Below, in pieces: positions 37,260 through 49,200 of a stretch of 64,000 nt of DNA. The position numbers and the translations under genes are program-made. Within the stretch, counting starts at the first letter, position 1. Each line of letters begins with the position of its first letter. Under the pieces are notes generated by a model that searched no databases, had not been told where the DNA came from, and saw only the letters and a list, made by a program, of their open reading frames with translations. Location of the stretch: positions 13,649,276 through 13,713,275 of the forward strand of contig NC_044008.1 of assembly GCF_900496995.4 (NCBI RefSeq), read 5' to 3'. Source of the stretch: Aquila chrysaetos chrysaetos (taxonomy: Eukaryota > Chordata > Aves > Accipitriformes > Accipitridae).

Positions 37260-37560
37260 TCATGGCCACACGAGGAAAACGAAGAAACAACTGGCTTAAT
37301 TTATAGCATAGGAGATTTAGCATAGGCATCAGAAAAATGCTTTCCAACCTAAAGAATTGTTAAACACCAAAATAGATTAGCTCGGAAGGCCATAGTCTAG
37401 GAAGGCTTTAGGAAACTGGAAGTTCTAAGAACAGTTAGGCATACTTTTATTGAGGATGGTCTAGGATACAGCTGACCAGCTCAGTGTAGGGGAATGGACC
37501 GCTGATCTCTTGAAATCCCATCCAGCTTTTCAGTACTACGATTCCAGAAGGGCAGGCCTG
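37260..37560 (+). mobile_element. Ancient CR1 LINE 3' end
   Basis: The order matches a CR1 3' end: CATAGGAGATTTAGCATAGG, CTTTCCAACCTAAAGAATTG, GAGGATGGTCTAGGATACAG, a TGGACCGCTGATCTCTTGAA segment, and finally CTACGATTCC at the decayed terminal repeat. Substitutions are dense, so this is an old copy. Confidence 0.65.
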
Positions 37561-40500
37561 CCCTTAGACTGCTGCAGTACAAACAATCCTGAAAGTAAAT
37601 GACCGACTTGAAAGAATTGTACAACTGAATAAATTTAAGAGAAAGGAAATGTCCTTACAGTTTTCTTACTACTCTTTATCTCAAAGTTATGTATTATATT
37701 GGGTCAGCCAAGAAAAAAAATACCATATTCTGACGCAATCCAGTCCTGTCTGTTGCCCACATCACTGTTTCTTTTTCCCTATCTTGATTACAGATCAGGG
37801 TAGTAGAGGCTTAAAATTGCAGTTGTCAGAACAAGAGGTCACTTGAGTCATTGCAATTTTCAGAAATGTGGCTTGTGCCCTCAGAATTTTCTCTGGGAAT
37901 GTTTTATTGTAAATGAAATATACTTCATATCACCCTGTCTTTGCAAGACTTTAGAAGAGTTGATAAAGTGGGACAGAATGGCTGAAGGGTTTTTGCTTGG
38001 GTTTTTTCACTGCATAAACATCAGATCAATACATTCCCGGTTTGGCCACTTTTATGGCAAACTGCCTGCACTTCTGGTAAAGAAATAGTTTAAATGAACC
38101 AAATTGAAATCTAATGCCCTATTGCAGTCATGTTGTCTGCATCACCCCTTTAGAGAGGGCAAATCCTTTTGAGTAGCAAGAGCTCGGCCTCTGAAACAAA
38201 TTCTTTGCTGGTGTAACTCCTTTGATGCATATAAACCTGACTTTCGGTTTCTTCTGTTTTTGCAAATTTGTGACTTAAGTTTTCACAAGTATTTTTCATG
38301 ATACAAATTACATTTCTCTGGAAAAATCCAAACTCTGACCTGAATGCAGTCTTGACCATCTAATACTGTAAAATTAGAAACTGAAAGCTGAGATGACACA
38401 TTTGAAAATATACAGTCAATCTAATTAATATTAGAGGAAACAAAACAAAAAAAAGCAGCAGATAAAGTTCACTAATGTTCCCCTTAAATCCTGATTTTAT
38501 TCCCACCAGCAAAATCAGCTGTCTAGCTAGTTTCTAGAAGGCTAATAGCTGATTTTCAAATGTGCACCTATACTTTGCCCATAAGTATAATCTGTAAAGA
38601 TGCAAATGGAATGCAAATGTTACAAACATCACATCAAATTCTGGTCCAAACTGAAACCAAATTATGTTCCCATTTTGCACCAGTAAACCCCCAGCACAGG
38701 TCAAAGGCACAACCAGTAGCCAACAGAACAGAAGATTCTAGCTGAGCTCTGAGCAAAAGCTTTACTGCACCAACCACACTGAAGCAGGAATAAAAAAAAT
38801 ACTAGCGTAAAATAACAGTAGAAAGTAAGCTACATTTATTCTCTAAATAGCAGACAAAATAAGTGCATAGTATTTGTGGTTCTCAAATGCTTCAGAGGAC
38901 TGCAGAGTATTTAGTGGAAATCTTTCAAAATTGCCAACTAAACTGACGGACATCTTGTTTATACATGTTACATTACCAAAATTGGGCATTACTATATTTA
39001 AATGAGGTTTTGTTGAAGTTTTTCACGTCCTACCAGTTTTAGACTAAACCAAACAGTGGTTTATTGAAACTGAAACATTCTCCAGTCAGTCTGGCCTGAA
39101 GACAAGCCTTAAGTGACTTTAATTCTGGAACTGTTTCAATTAAAAAAAGAAAGTTTAAAGATGCTATGCTAATCATGTTAATATATTTTTTGCTGCACAG
39201 AATTTTTTCCCAGCTTTTATATTTATTAGTTATATTTCCAAGACTTTAATATCTGCCTCTAATTCTCTTTGCACTTATTCTGTATTCCAGATGGGTTGGG
39301 AGAGGTGCAAACCTAACCAGAGACTGGATTACAGTATTTAGAAAGTATGCTGTAACATGTAACTCCTAGTAGCTTCAACTATATACTCGTGGGGTAACAG
39401 CAGCTGAAATATGAATCTAGCATCTGGGACAGTCCGAGACCAATAGGCCAGTTAATTTACAATTACATTCTCTTCTCTGTTGGACAAATAAAAATAGAAG
39501 ATGCTTACTGTAGTACTTACAGACCCTAACATATCTACTTCTTACTGTTCAAAGATACGCAATTTTAAGCAAAAATGATACATGCCTTACATGTGCACAG
39601 TTGTACTAAAGGTTGCAGCTTCATCTTTCAGGTCCAGCAGTAATTCCCGTGCTTTTTTGCTTCTGCAATGTCCCCATCTACTCCAATCCCAACAAACCTG
39701 TAAGAAAAAAACGTTTCCCTCACCTTTATGAACACAGTTCATCCTCGCAGACTACTAATCCCAATTTAGTTCAGTAGCAGGCCCAGTTTGTGGTTGCAAC
39801 CATTTTGCTAGCTGAGTTCATTATTCTTACACATCGCTTGCACGGCTTTGCCTTACAGGATTGATAGTTACAAAGCACCTGGGGGGAACAACTGTTTCCC
39901 TTCTTCCTCCACTGGCTAAACAGTTTCACAAGTTTACTTTCTTCTGTAATTCTCAAGGACTTGGATGTTTTCATTAGCCTTTGGCTGTTTTGAAACTTTG
40001 TAGCCCCCACTGCAGAAAATAAAGCCTTCTACCTCACACTCGTCCCCTTCAATCATGGGCATGACTCTTACTTCACTCTCTGAAGTAGTCACATAGTTAC
40101 TCCAAATTTTGTGCATCCAGGACATACAAGTGAATTAATGGCATTTCACCTGAAAGGACCAGCCTGCTCTGACTAAACTGGTCTTCCAGGAACAAGAGCG
40201 TGTTTCAAACACTCAGCTTCCCCTGTTTGCGACAACTCTTATTGAAAGGATGGTCAGAGAGCAATCATTACAGTAGGGCTGCAGCCCTGAACAAAACAAA
40301 AGCTAGCAGACACAGGCAGAGCTACTCTTACAGTGTTTGCAGTCCACTGAAACAGATGCACGTACACTGATTGTTTGAAAGCGAGAAGTAAACCGTGCAC
40401 GCCTTGTGAGCCCATTTGGTGTGCTGGAGAAGTGGTGGCTTTACAGACTTTACAGACGCATCTGAAAATGAAGCACTGAGAGGATCTGTACAAATAAGTG

Positions 40501-41750
40501 TTCTGTGCTCTCCGTGGTTTGGGGAAGGTGATGTCTTGGGGATCTCATCTTTAGATAAAAAGACATAGGATAAAAGGCTGAAATACATTACTCATGATCG
40601 TTAGCTTCTTAGTCATGCGAGAACTACAAAAAGTCCAAACAACTGGTTAGATTTGCATGTCGTGCATTTGTACACGGCTCCTCAACACATTTCTCGTTGC
40701 ATGAACAGAGCCCGATCAGTGAGCTGGAAGTGCGGCTCTGCAGGATGCTGCCTGCCCTCCTCGGTGACCCTGATGATTACTTCATCAGGTTCTTTTGTGG
40801 AGACAACAGCAAATTTTCTAACTCCACCTAGATTTTAAGGAAGGTTACTCTTTTGCAAACTTTCCATACATTAAACAACTTCAAACCTTTCCAGAAATGA
40901 CAAAAAGCAGATCAGCAGTAGGCTGTATTACTTTCCACTGACTTCACTGGCTTTAGTTCAGGCAATTTGAGATGTACTGATATTTAAAATGACCTACAAA
41001 GCTGACCTTTACATTGAGAGCCAAAAATATTATTTCAGGGTTTTGAGAAAAGGAGACTAATATTGATACAGACTATGTACCAGTAATTAAAGTGTAGAAG
41101 AAAGAATAAGAATGTGGTAATTAACAAAAAGAATTTTTTTTTTAAGCCCAGAATATTCAGAGTTCAGGTTAGATATAGTAGAAATAAAATAAGTTAAAAT
41201 AGCAACGTGTCCTTAAGGTACCTAAACAACTGTAACCTCACTTCAGAGGGAAGTCACACAACAATCAGACAATTAGAATTAAGGCATCCTTTGCTGCATT
41301 TAGCTCCTAAATAATTAAAACTGGTTTTTTAAAGCTGTATTTACATTTTTGATGTAAATGGGTTTTTTCCAGCCTGAGAATACCGCTCAAGGCTATTATT
41401 CGTGGTGTTCTTAAAATAAAATTGTGTAGAAACATTCACTCTGCATAATATGGGACATACAACTCATTAGCTAACCTCCTTAGGCTCTCAGTCCAGAAAG
41501 CAGTTCAGAGTATCTAATTTGAGGTCTTTAAACAGTTCAGAGCATGAAAACTAAGCGAGCTTCTTGTTCCCATAACCAGGAACCACAGTCCCACTGCTTG
41601 TGTGCCCAGCACCACCCTGCACATTTCTGTACCCACAGTCCCCACCAGGAATGTGTGAACATGTGAACCTTACTGCAGCTGCATGGCACTGCATAGCTAC
41701 TCTCTTTCTGCTGGGCAAGAAGCAGGTGAGAAAATGGGTTTGGCAAGTAG
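37561..41750. other. Intergenic, nothing recognised
   Basis: AT-rich, apparently unique sequence. Short frames only, with no repeat that I can name confidently. Confidence 0.6.
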
Positions 41751-41751
41751 T

Positions 41752-42541
41752 GATCATAGAATCACAGCATGGTCTGGGTTGGAAGGGACCTTCAAAGATC
41801 ACCTGGTCCAACCCTGCTACCCTGGGCAGGGACACCTTTTACTAGATCAGGTTGCTCAATGCCCCATCCAACCTTGAACAAGTCCAGGGATGGGGCATCC
41901 ACAACTTCTCTGGGCAACCTGTGCCAGCACTTCAGCACCCTCATCATAAAACATTTCTTCCTTATGTCCAATCTAAATCCACTCCCTTTCAGTTTAAAAC
42001 CATTGGCCTTTGTACTGTCAACACAGGCCTCGGTAAAAAAATCTTTCCCCATCTTTCACATAAGACCCCTTTAAGTGCTGAAAGGCCGCAATAAGGTCTC
42101 CCCGGAGTCTTCTGTTCAGGCAGAATAACCCCAGTTCTCTCAGCCTTTCCTCGTAACAGAGGTGTTCCATCCCTCCGATCATTTTTGTGGCCCTCCTCCG
42201 GACCTGCTCCGACAGGTCCATGTCTTTCCTGTCCTGAGGGCTCCAGAGCTGGACGCAGTGCTCCAGCTGGGGTCTCACCAGAGTGGAGCAAAGGGGCAGA
42301 ATCACCTCCCTCGACCTGCTGGTTACGCTTCTTTTTATGTAGCAGGATACAATTTGCTTTCTGGGCTGTGAGTGCACATTGCCGGCTCACGTCCATCTTT
42401 TCATCCACCAGCACGCCCAAGTCCTTCTCCACAGGGCTGCTCTCAGTCCACGCATCCCCCAGCCTGTGTTGGTACCTGTGTTGGCCCGACCCAGGGGCAG
42501 GACCTTGCACTTGGCCTCATTGAACTTCATGAGGTTCACAT
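41752..42541 (-). mobile_element. CR1 LINE, 5'-truncated, C-terminal ORF2 plus 3' end
   Basis: The plus strand opens with ATCATAGAATCACAG, the reverse complement of the CR1 terminal repeat, followed by TGGGTTGGAAGGGACCTTCA. On the minus strand the ORF2 C-terminus is read in three pieces in three frames: [20 protein letters not shown], then [20 protein letters not shown] and [20 protein letters not shown], then GFRLDIRKKCF and HRLPREVVDAPSL. At least two frameshifts make it inactive. The 790-bp length and 5' truncation inside ORF2 are typical. This is the youngest-looking CR1 in the window. Confidence 0.95.
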
Positions 42542-43265
42542 GACGCTATGGTGTCTTACTACTGGGGCTGGGGAATTCAGTTCGTCTTGATATTCTGAAG
42601 CCTGCAGTGTGGATGGCACCAAGTATAGACTGTTTCTACAGCGATTTTACTGTCCCCACCAGTCTGCCGTCCTCGACAGCTGCCACCTGCCCTAAGGCTA
42701 AAGTTAAAAGCAATGTGTGAACTACAATTGATAATTAACATTAGATGGCTTTTGTGCCTATGAAAAGCAAACCACTCATTTACATGCCTTCATAAGAGAT
42801 AGTTATGGAAATTAAAGTATAAAATGGAAATTAGAAGACCTAGGTAAGAATTTGACAAGCAAATAGGCATTGACGTAAAACAAATTACAGGGAACTTTAT
42901 TACAATATTAAAGGTACAAGTTATGGATCAATGAGACTCCCAAGAAAATAAAACAACAATTACAAAGAATAAGCCTCTGTATCTCATTTTAAATGTAATA
43001 TGCAGTCACAGAAAAACACAAATAAGTGTAATAAGGATGACAAGAGCTTGGGGATAGATTTTATATGAAGAGACATTAAATAGACTTCTCACCTTGGAAT
43101 AAAAATGATAGGGAAGGAAAACCTGATAAATATATATAAAATCCTGATTAGAGAATGATTATGCACTATTTTTCTTTATATAAAAACTAGAGTACATCAC
43201 ACAGAATTATCAGGCAGGAGAATTAAATAGACAGATGTACTTTTTCACATTTATTAAATCATTAA
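42542..43265. other. Intergenic, nothing recognised
   Basis: Short AT-rich spacer between two CR1 fragments, with no supported feature. Confidence 0.55.
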
Positions 43266-43269
43266 ACTA

Positions 43270-43480
43270 ATTGTCACAGATTTTTTGGGTGCCAAGGGAA
43301 TTAGTAAGTTCCAGATTTTCTTGATCCCTGATTTTTATAATCTGGAAGAGTTACAACAGAAGGACATATAATCTTTTATGTTTTTATATATGCTTTCTCT
43401 TAGCATCTATTACTGGCCACTGTCAGAGGCAAGATGCTAGTTAGATGGACCTTTGATCTGACTGGCACAGTTAGTCTGAA
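43270..43480 (+). mobile_element. Ancient CR1 LINE 3' UTR
   Basis: CATCTATTACTGGCCACTGT, then CAGAGGCAAGATGCTAGTTA, then GATGGACCTTTGATCTGACT is the characteristic 3' UTR text of an old CR1 subfamily. It is the same region that appears reversed at 32,270-32,310. Confidence 0.7.
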
Positions 43481-45635
43481 GTTTTATGCAAAACAAATAA
43501 TCACCTCTGTTTAGCTTTTTTCCAGCAGAGAACATTGGTTAAAATCATATTTTTCTTGTAATAAAAATACAACAACAACAGAAGGATTACAGAGTAAATA
43601 ACATAGATGTTAATATAAACTGATAAATTTAAAATAAAAACTAGGCAGTATACATCCAACCACACTGTAAGAATGAGAAAGTTCATGAGCTAACAAACAA
43701 ACTTTCTCATTTAAATAATGTAATTATCTAACAGTATTGTAAGTCTGTAGCATGTGTATATACCTGCAAAATTAAGATTTCTAGAAATTCTAAGATGAGA
43801 GTCTTTATCACAAGGTCAAGTGGTTGACACAGTCTCTAATGACAGACTTATAAAAGGCCTAACCATGAGCATGACAGGACAAACAGCTCTGCCCATGTAA
43901 AGGAAAACCACACTCCTTATCACCTAAGTGTGCTGACAAAATGGAAAAACAAGTGCATATACCTTATTTCTGTTTTTTAAAGAAAGTTTTTCTAAGGCCC
44001 TCTTCAGAAGACATTCAGGAAAGCCTATAAGAATGATCCAGAGCATGGAAAGCATCCTCTCTGAAGACAAATTTAAAAGATAATTGTGATTAACTTAGGA
44101 AAGAGCACAGAAGACTAAGAAGTGCTATAGGGAAGATCGAGCAGGAGTTTGAATTTAATCCAAAGCAAATAAATGATGGCAGTTTCTTAAAGAATTCTCT
44201 TTCCTCTTACTTCCCTCTTACTTCTCATGTACCCTGTAATTAGACTGTGGATAAAAAAGGTCATCGAGCCTAAAAGTTAAAAGGAATTAAACATTTCTAT
44301 GGATTTCAAGAATATGAGGAGTTCTAATTAATCTAAATACCCTGGAATATTAAATGTTAGACTTTGAGGCATAAATCAGTCTCTGACTATTAGAGATTGG
44401 AATGAAACCTAATGTCCAATACAGGTGCATAATATCTTTAGTTGACAACCGCAGGGCTTCTTGCACCTTTCTCAGAAGCATTTGGAATTGACCACTTCTG
44501 AAGGTACAACAATGCAATCCATATGCAATTTTAAACACATTTTCAATTCCTGTACTCCTGCCATTACAAGAACAATTAAGTGATGCTGTGGGAAGTGGTA
44601 GAATCAAGCCCAGTTGCAGCATTCCTCGGTTTGGGACTGGTGGCATTTGTAGTGGAATGAGGAGCCAGTAGCCCCAAATGAGAGAAAGAGGAAGAGGAAA
44701 GAAAAAAAAGAAGGCTTTTGGTTAGACACCAGGGCAGATTGGCAGCTGTAAGCATGTCAGATATAATGATTTCAATGCTTGTGTTTTCTGACCAGGGTTA
44801 AAGGAGAGGAGCATGCAGAGGAAAAGATGGAAGAGGAGGCTGGCCAGTATGTGCTTGTAGGGAACTTGGCACAGATATCTATGGCAGCTGTGTTTTGGAG
44901 GGAATGGAGGGAGGCTGGACACCTTAGGAAAAAAAAAAAGTCAAGGCATGAAGACTGCTGCTTGTAGGACATTAGGGTCAATGGCCATTAAACATGAGGA
45001 CTACATGAAGGAGCTGGAATGGATAGAAGTGCTGAACACAGGCCTCAGAGTAGCGTTTTTCCATGTGGAGCCTTCACACAACTAATAAGCAAGCAAGTCC
45101 CCTTGCAGATACCGCTTGTAAGTATTGACCTAGATGACAAGAATTGTCATGGGGTCCAGTAACAGAACCGTCTGCTCTGATGCCAGTAATGGGATAGTTA
45201 GGGCAGACGTGGTCTGCTTTCCAGCATGGCCTTGGCCTGGTCTTGGGAAAGAAAAAAAGCTGAGCCTCAGCTTCCAACACAATTGATAAAGGGCAACTCC
45301 TTTCTGCCTGTGCCCCTGCAGTTTGTGGGTCTTCAGAAGCAAGGAAAGATGTATGTGCCTCTGAGACTTTTTTTATAAGAAGTCAGTTGCGGCAATTACA
45401 CTCATGGTGTGAAGAAGCTAGGAAAAGAAACAAGAGGAGAAGAATGCTAAACTGAGTATGTCCTGTAAGCACCTTCTACATGATCTCCAAGCAAACCTCG
45501 AAGAAGTTGCACTACTATCATGATAATCAAGTACATCTCACTAAGTATATACAGGAAGGCAACTACTGTAGAATGAAATGCTATCATTTTCTTGGCGGTA
45601 TCTACCTATACCTTAGAATACCGGGAAAAATAAGT
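43481..45635. other. Intergenic, nothing firmly recognised
   Basis: A stretch around 44,060-44,150 faintly resembles the C-terminal part of an old CR1 ORF2, but it is too diverged to call. Otherwise AT-rich unique sequence without a gene. Confidence 0.5.
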
Positions 45636-45639
45636 ATGT

Positions 45640-46240
45640 TGTACATTGGCAACATTTGCAGATTACCACATTTTTTTTACAAAGTTCACTTAGAACTATA
45701 AAAGAATACAAAAAGCTCCAAGGGCTGGTGAAACTAGGTTAACTGGCAATACAGACAAAGTCAAATGCTGATAAATGCATGACAGTGCTGTCTGGAAGGA
45801 ATTCCTTCAGTTACTCATAAGCATAATGGATTCCACCTTTACTGTAACCACTCAAGAAAAAGGCTTAGGCATCATAGTAGACAGCTAACTGAAGACACTT
45901 TTTCATTACACGCTTATATTCGAAAGAACAAATAAAATACAGGAGCTACAAAAGACCACCATATAATATACTGATGATTCAAGTATATAATAAATACATT
46001 TTCACCACGTATAATAAAATACAGGGAAATAAAAAGAAGTGGTTCAGATGTGAACAAAAAAAGCACTGGGGACTTAAAAAAGCACCTAAAAAGTCAGACT
46101 TTTCTGCTTTAAAGTGAGAAAATAAGAAAAGAAATGAAAGAGGTATGTAACACAATATAGGTTGGAAAGAAGACACGTCAGGTATACCCATTTATAATCT
46201 TTATAATTGGAAGAGTCATTCAAACAGACTGAAAGACAGT
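45640..46240 (+). mobile_element. Ancient CR1 LINE, ORF2 C-terminal half
   Basis: Landmarks occur in CR1 order: ACATTTGCAGATTACC (decayed FADDT region), AATGCTGATAAATGCATGAC, ACCACTCAAGAAAAAGGCTT followed by AGGCATCATAGTAGACAGCT (the EKDLGVIVDS segment), GGTTCAGATGTGAACAAAAA, and AAAGTGAGAAAATAAGAAAA before a GAGGTATGTAA segment. Many stops and small indels are present, so the element is long dead. Confidence 0.7.
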
Positions 46241-49200
46241 AGACTGCTAAGAGTATTTTTTTTAATACAGACAACACATCTTGTTACCCAGATCCACTAA
46301 TGACAATATATCAGCTTCTAAAAGAGTATCATCCTGTAACAGAATGAAAAATAGAAAATTATTAGCGACATCAACACAACAGGTTTTTAGATGTTACAGA
46401 AGAAGATGCAAAAAATACAGGAAAAAATTGCCATTGTCATACTGTACTAGTGTAATCCCCTAAAACTGCAACAATATTCCACCTAAAAATAATTATATCT
46501 TGTTGAGAAAAAACAATTACTTTATTCAGTAATATTTGTTATGATTCAGAAACGTAGTTGACTGCTTTCTTCTAAAAATATATGCACGCTCTTCCAAAAT
46601 AAGGAGAATTCAATGCTTTCATTTGTAGCTGTAAAAACCTAATGTAATTACACTCAGTTTATTGTTGCGGTACTGGAAGCAGAACTTAGCTGCATATTTT
46701 TCCCTTGTTTTTGTATTTATAACATTATAAAAATAATATATGCATCTTAAGACTTGATTCTGTGACATTTACCAAGTCCCACTATGCTGGGAACCAAGCC
46801 TGCAAAAGCATACTCATGAGAATACGCTCCCCAAGTCAGGTCAGTGAATAAAAGCTCCTCACATGAGTAAGGCTATAAGAATAGACTACAGGAGGTCAAG
46901 GTCAGTGGTGAGTTTTGGCTGAGTCAGGGTTGGAGGATAAGGCCCTTATGAATCCTATAAATAGTTCATTGTTAAAAGAGGTCAGATTGAATTCTGGAAG
47001 TATTTTGGAAAAAGAAACCACTGCGTGACTAATGACGTACACCTACCCAAGCCTCTCTGCTTATTAATGTGACATTTGTTTGGAACCAACACATATAATA
47101 AATAAAAGATATTTTTAGGATGTGCCGGGGAAATGTATTCAGATTTCGAGAGAATAATTTGAATGTATGTAAAGTGTTGCACTGTATCAAAGGAATGGTT
47201 GTTACAGCATACAAATAAGGTATTAAAAACTAGTGGTTTCTATTGATCCTGATGGAAACAGGAAATCAGGCCAAGGATGCTAAGAATGGGATTTACTCGC
47301 CTGACTTATATCAGCTAAGAGCTGATACCTAGGCTCCTTTTCACTGTAAGTAAGTCGAGAGAAGCAGGCACCTCCACGGACAATTAACCCCATCCTAAGG
47401 CTGTAGTTTGGCACAAACTTAAACCAGCCTAACTGAACACCAACACTGGGGAAAGCAGTTTCCCCAAGGCCCTTTGCCCAGCGTGAGCGGTTTGTTCCCA
47501 GTTCTGTAGAGTATCTTCATTTTTGTTGACGCAAGGGTTCGGTAAACTTGATAGGTAGCTGATGTTACTGAAACCAGCCCCTCCCACCTCCTTCTTTCTC
47601 CCCTCAAGGTTATTTTTCAGTTGGATAAGTACTCTGGTCTGGAAACTAAGCCAGCCCTGGCTGGGCAATGGCCCAGAGCGATGCTGGGCAAAAATGACTG
47701 CTTCTTTCAACTTGAGAGTCAGAGGATAGTGTTTGGCAGAGGCTTGAATGAGCCATGTGGGTCTAACACTTCACTGCTACCAATACAGGGAGGTGTATTC
47801 TTCTGTTGCCCTCCCTGCTGCCGGCTGCACACTACCACCACTTCCCTTTGCAATGGCTGTGGCACTTATAAAAGCCTTCTGTGACTGGAGACACCTTCAT
47901 AACCTGGCAGAAAATTAAACCATTAGAAAAAAAGTAAATAGATTTTAGAGGGTTATCAAGTAGAGTTGGATCACAGAGGTGTCAGATGTGCAGCAGAGCT
48001 GGCAAACAAAGAGGCTGGATGACCTGGGAATGAGTATAGGGAGAAAAAAAGAAGAAGAAAAGGAAGTCTGGGACCATCCTTTCAAAAGTCATGAGTTGTT
48101 AGATCAGCTGCTCATCAAATCACACCCTCAGGGCCCCCTTCCATATTACACTGTATGTGATCTAATTGGAGGCAGACACGGAAAGGGACAGTCCCACTTT
48201 CCTCCAGGCCTCCAGCTGCACATTCCCGTTAGGCATGACAAGAGATGGGAAAGGACAGGAGATCCAGCATCCAGACTCAGGCAAAATGCACCATAAAGTA
48301 AGTACCAAAACCAGGTTGTATCAATTGCCCTCTGGAGTTCTTCTCTTTCTTCATTAACTAGAAGGAGCCTAGACAAAAAACTCATACTAGAACCCTGGTT
48401 TCAAAACAGATGAAGTTCAATGAGACAAAACTCAACGGATGCATTCATCCTGTGCTGTCCCCTTCTGTAGTGTCCTTACATTTTGAAGGGATGCATTTCT
48501 GCTAAATATTTCTTTTACATTTTATAATAAAAATGACAATGAAAATGAAAAGATACCTGAAAAGTGAAAGAAACTGGAACTGATCTGTTGATAAATGCAT
48601 TATTGTATCTGTTCCCAAAAGAGTTGCAAGTCTGCTGCAGAGTATCGACACTGTCCTCTTGCAATGCAAAATGAAGTCAAAACTGAAAGGTCACATGGGA
48701 AAAAAGGACAAGTTTCTAAACACTACTGACAGTCCTAATGAGGCTGTAGCTGGAAGAATAAACACAGAGCAAAGAGCTCCTTCAACAGCTGTTGAGACAG
48801 TGCACACTCACAGAGCTTTCGTCAGCGCTAGCAGGGGTGAGTCTGTGTAAAGAACAAAGGAGCCTCAGAGCCTGGGCCATGGAGGGAGAACAGGCGGAAA
48901 CAAAAAGGCCACTTGGACAACAGTCAGGGACTTCGTTAGGTCCCGTTCTCTTCCCCTCCCTTGCTTTGAGGAATACCTTAATTGTTTCAGAAGCCTTGTT
49001 GACTTGAAGTGTGTTACTGGCTTGAGCATGTTATTGACTTCAATGAAGCTATTTAAAAGAAGAAGGTGCTGTTCAATATAAGCATGAATAGCAAGATGGT
49101 ATTTTTTTCCTTAGTAGTTAAAAGACTATTTCCTATGATTAATTATTAAACAAAGCATAGAAAAGCACATCCATGAACCACTGGCATCTGTAACGGATGC

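Noticed and set aside
41989..42510. A 173-codon minus-strand frame as a host gene
   Set aside because: It is the C-terminal part of CR1 ORF2, broken by frameshifts into three frames.
44000..44200. Faint similarity to the C-terminal part of an old CR1 ORF2
   Set aside because: Too diverged and lacking an ordered series of landmarks. Not listed as an element.
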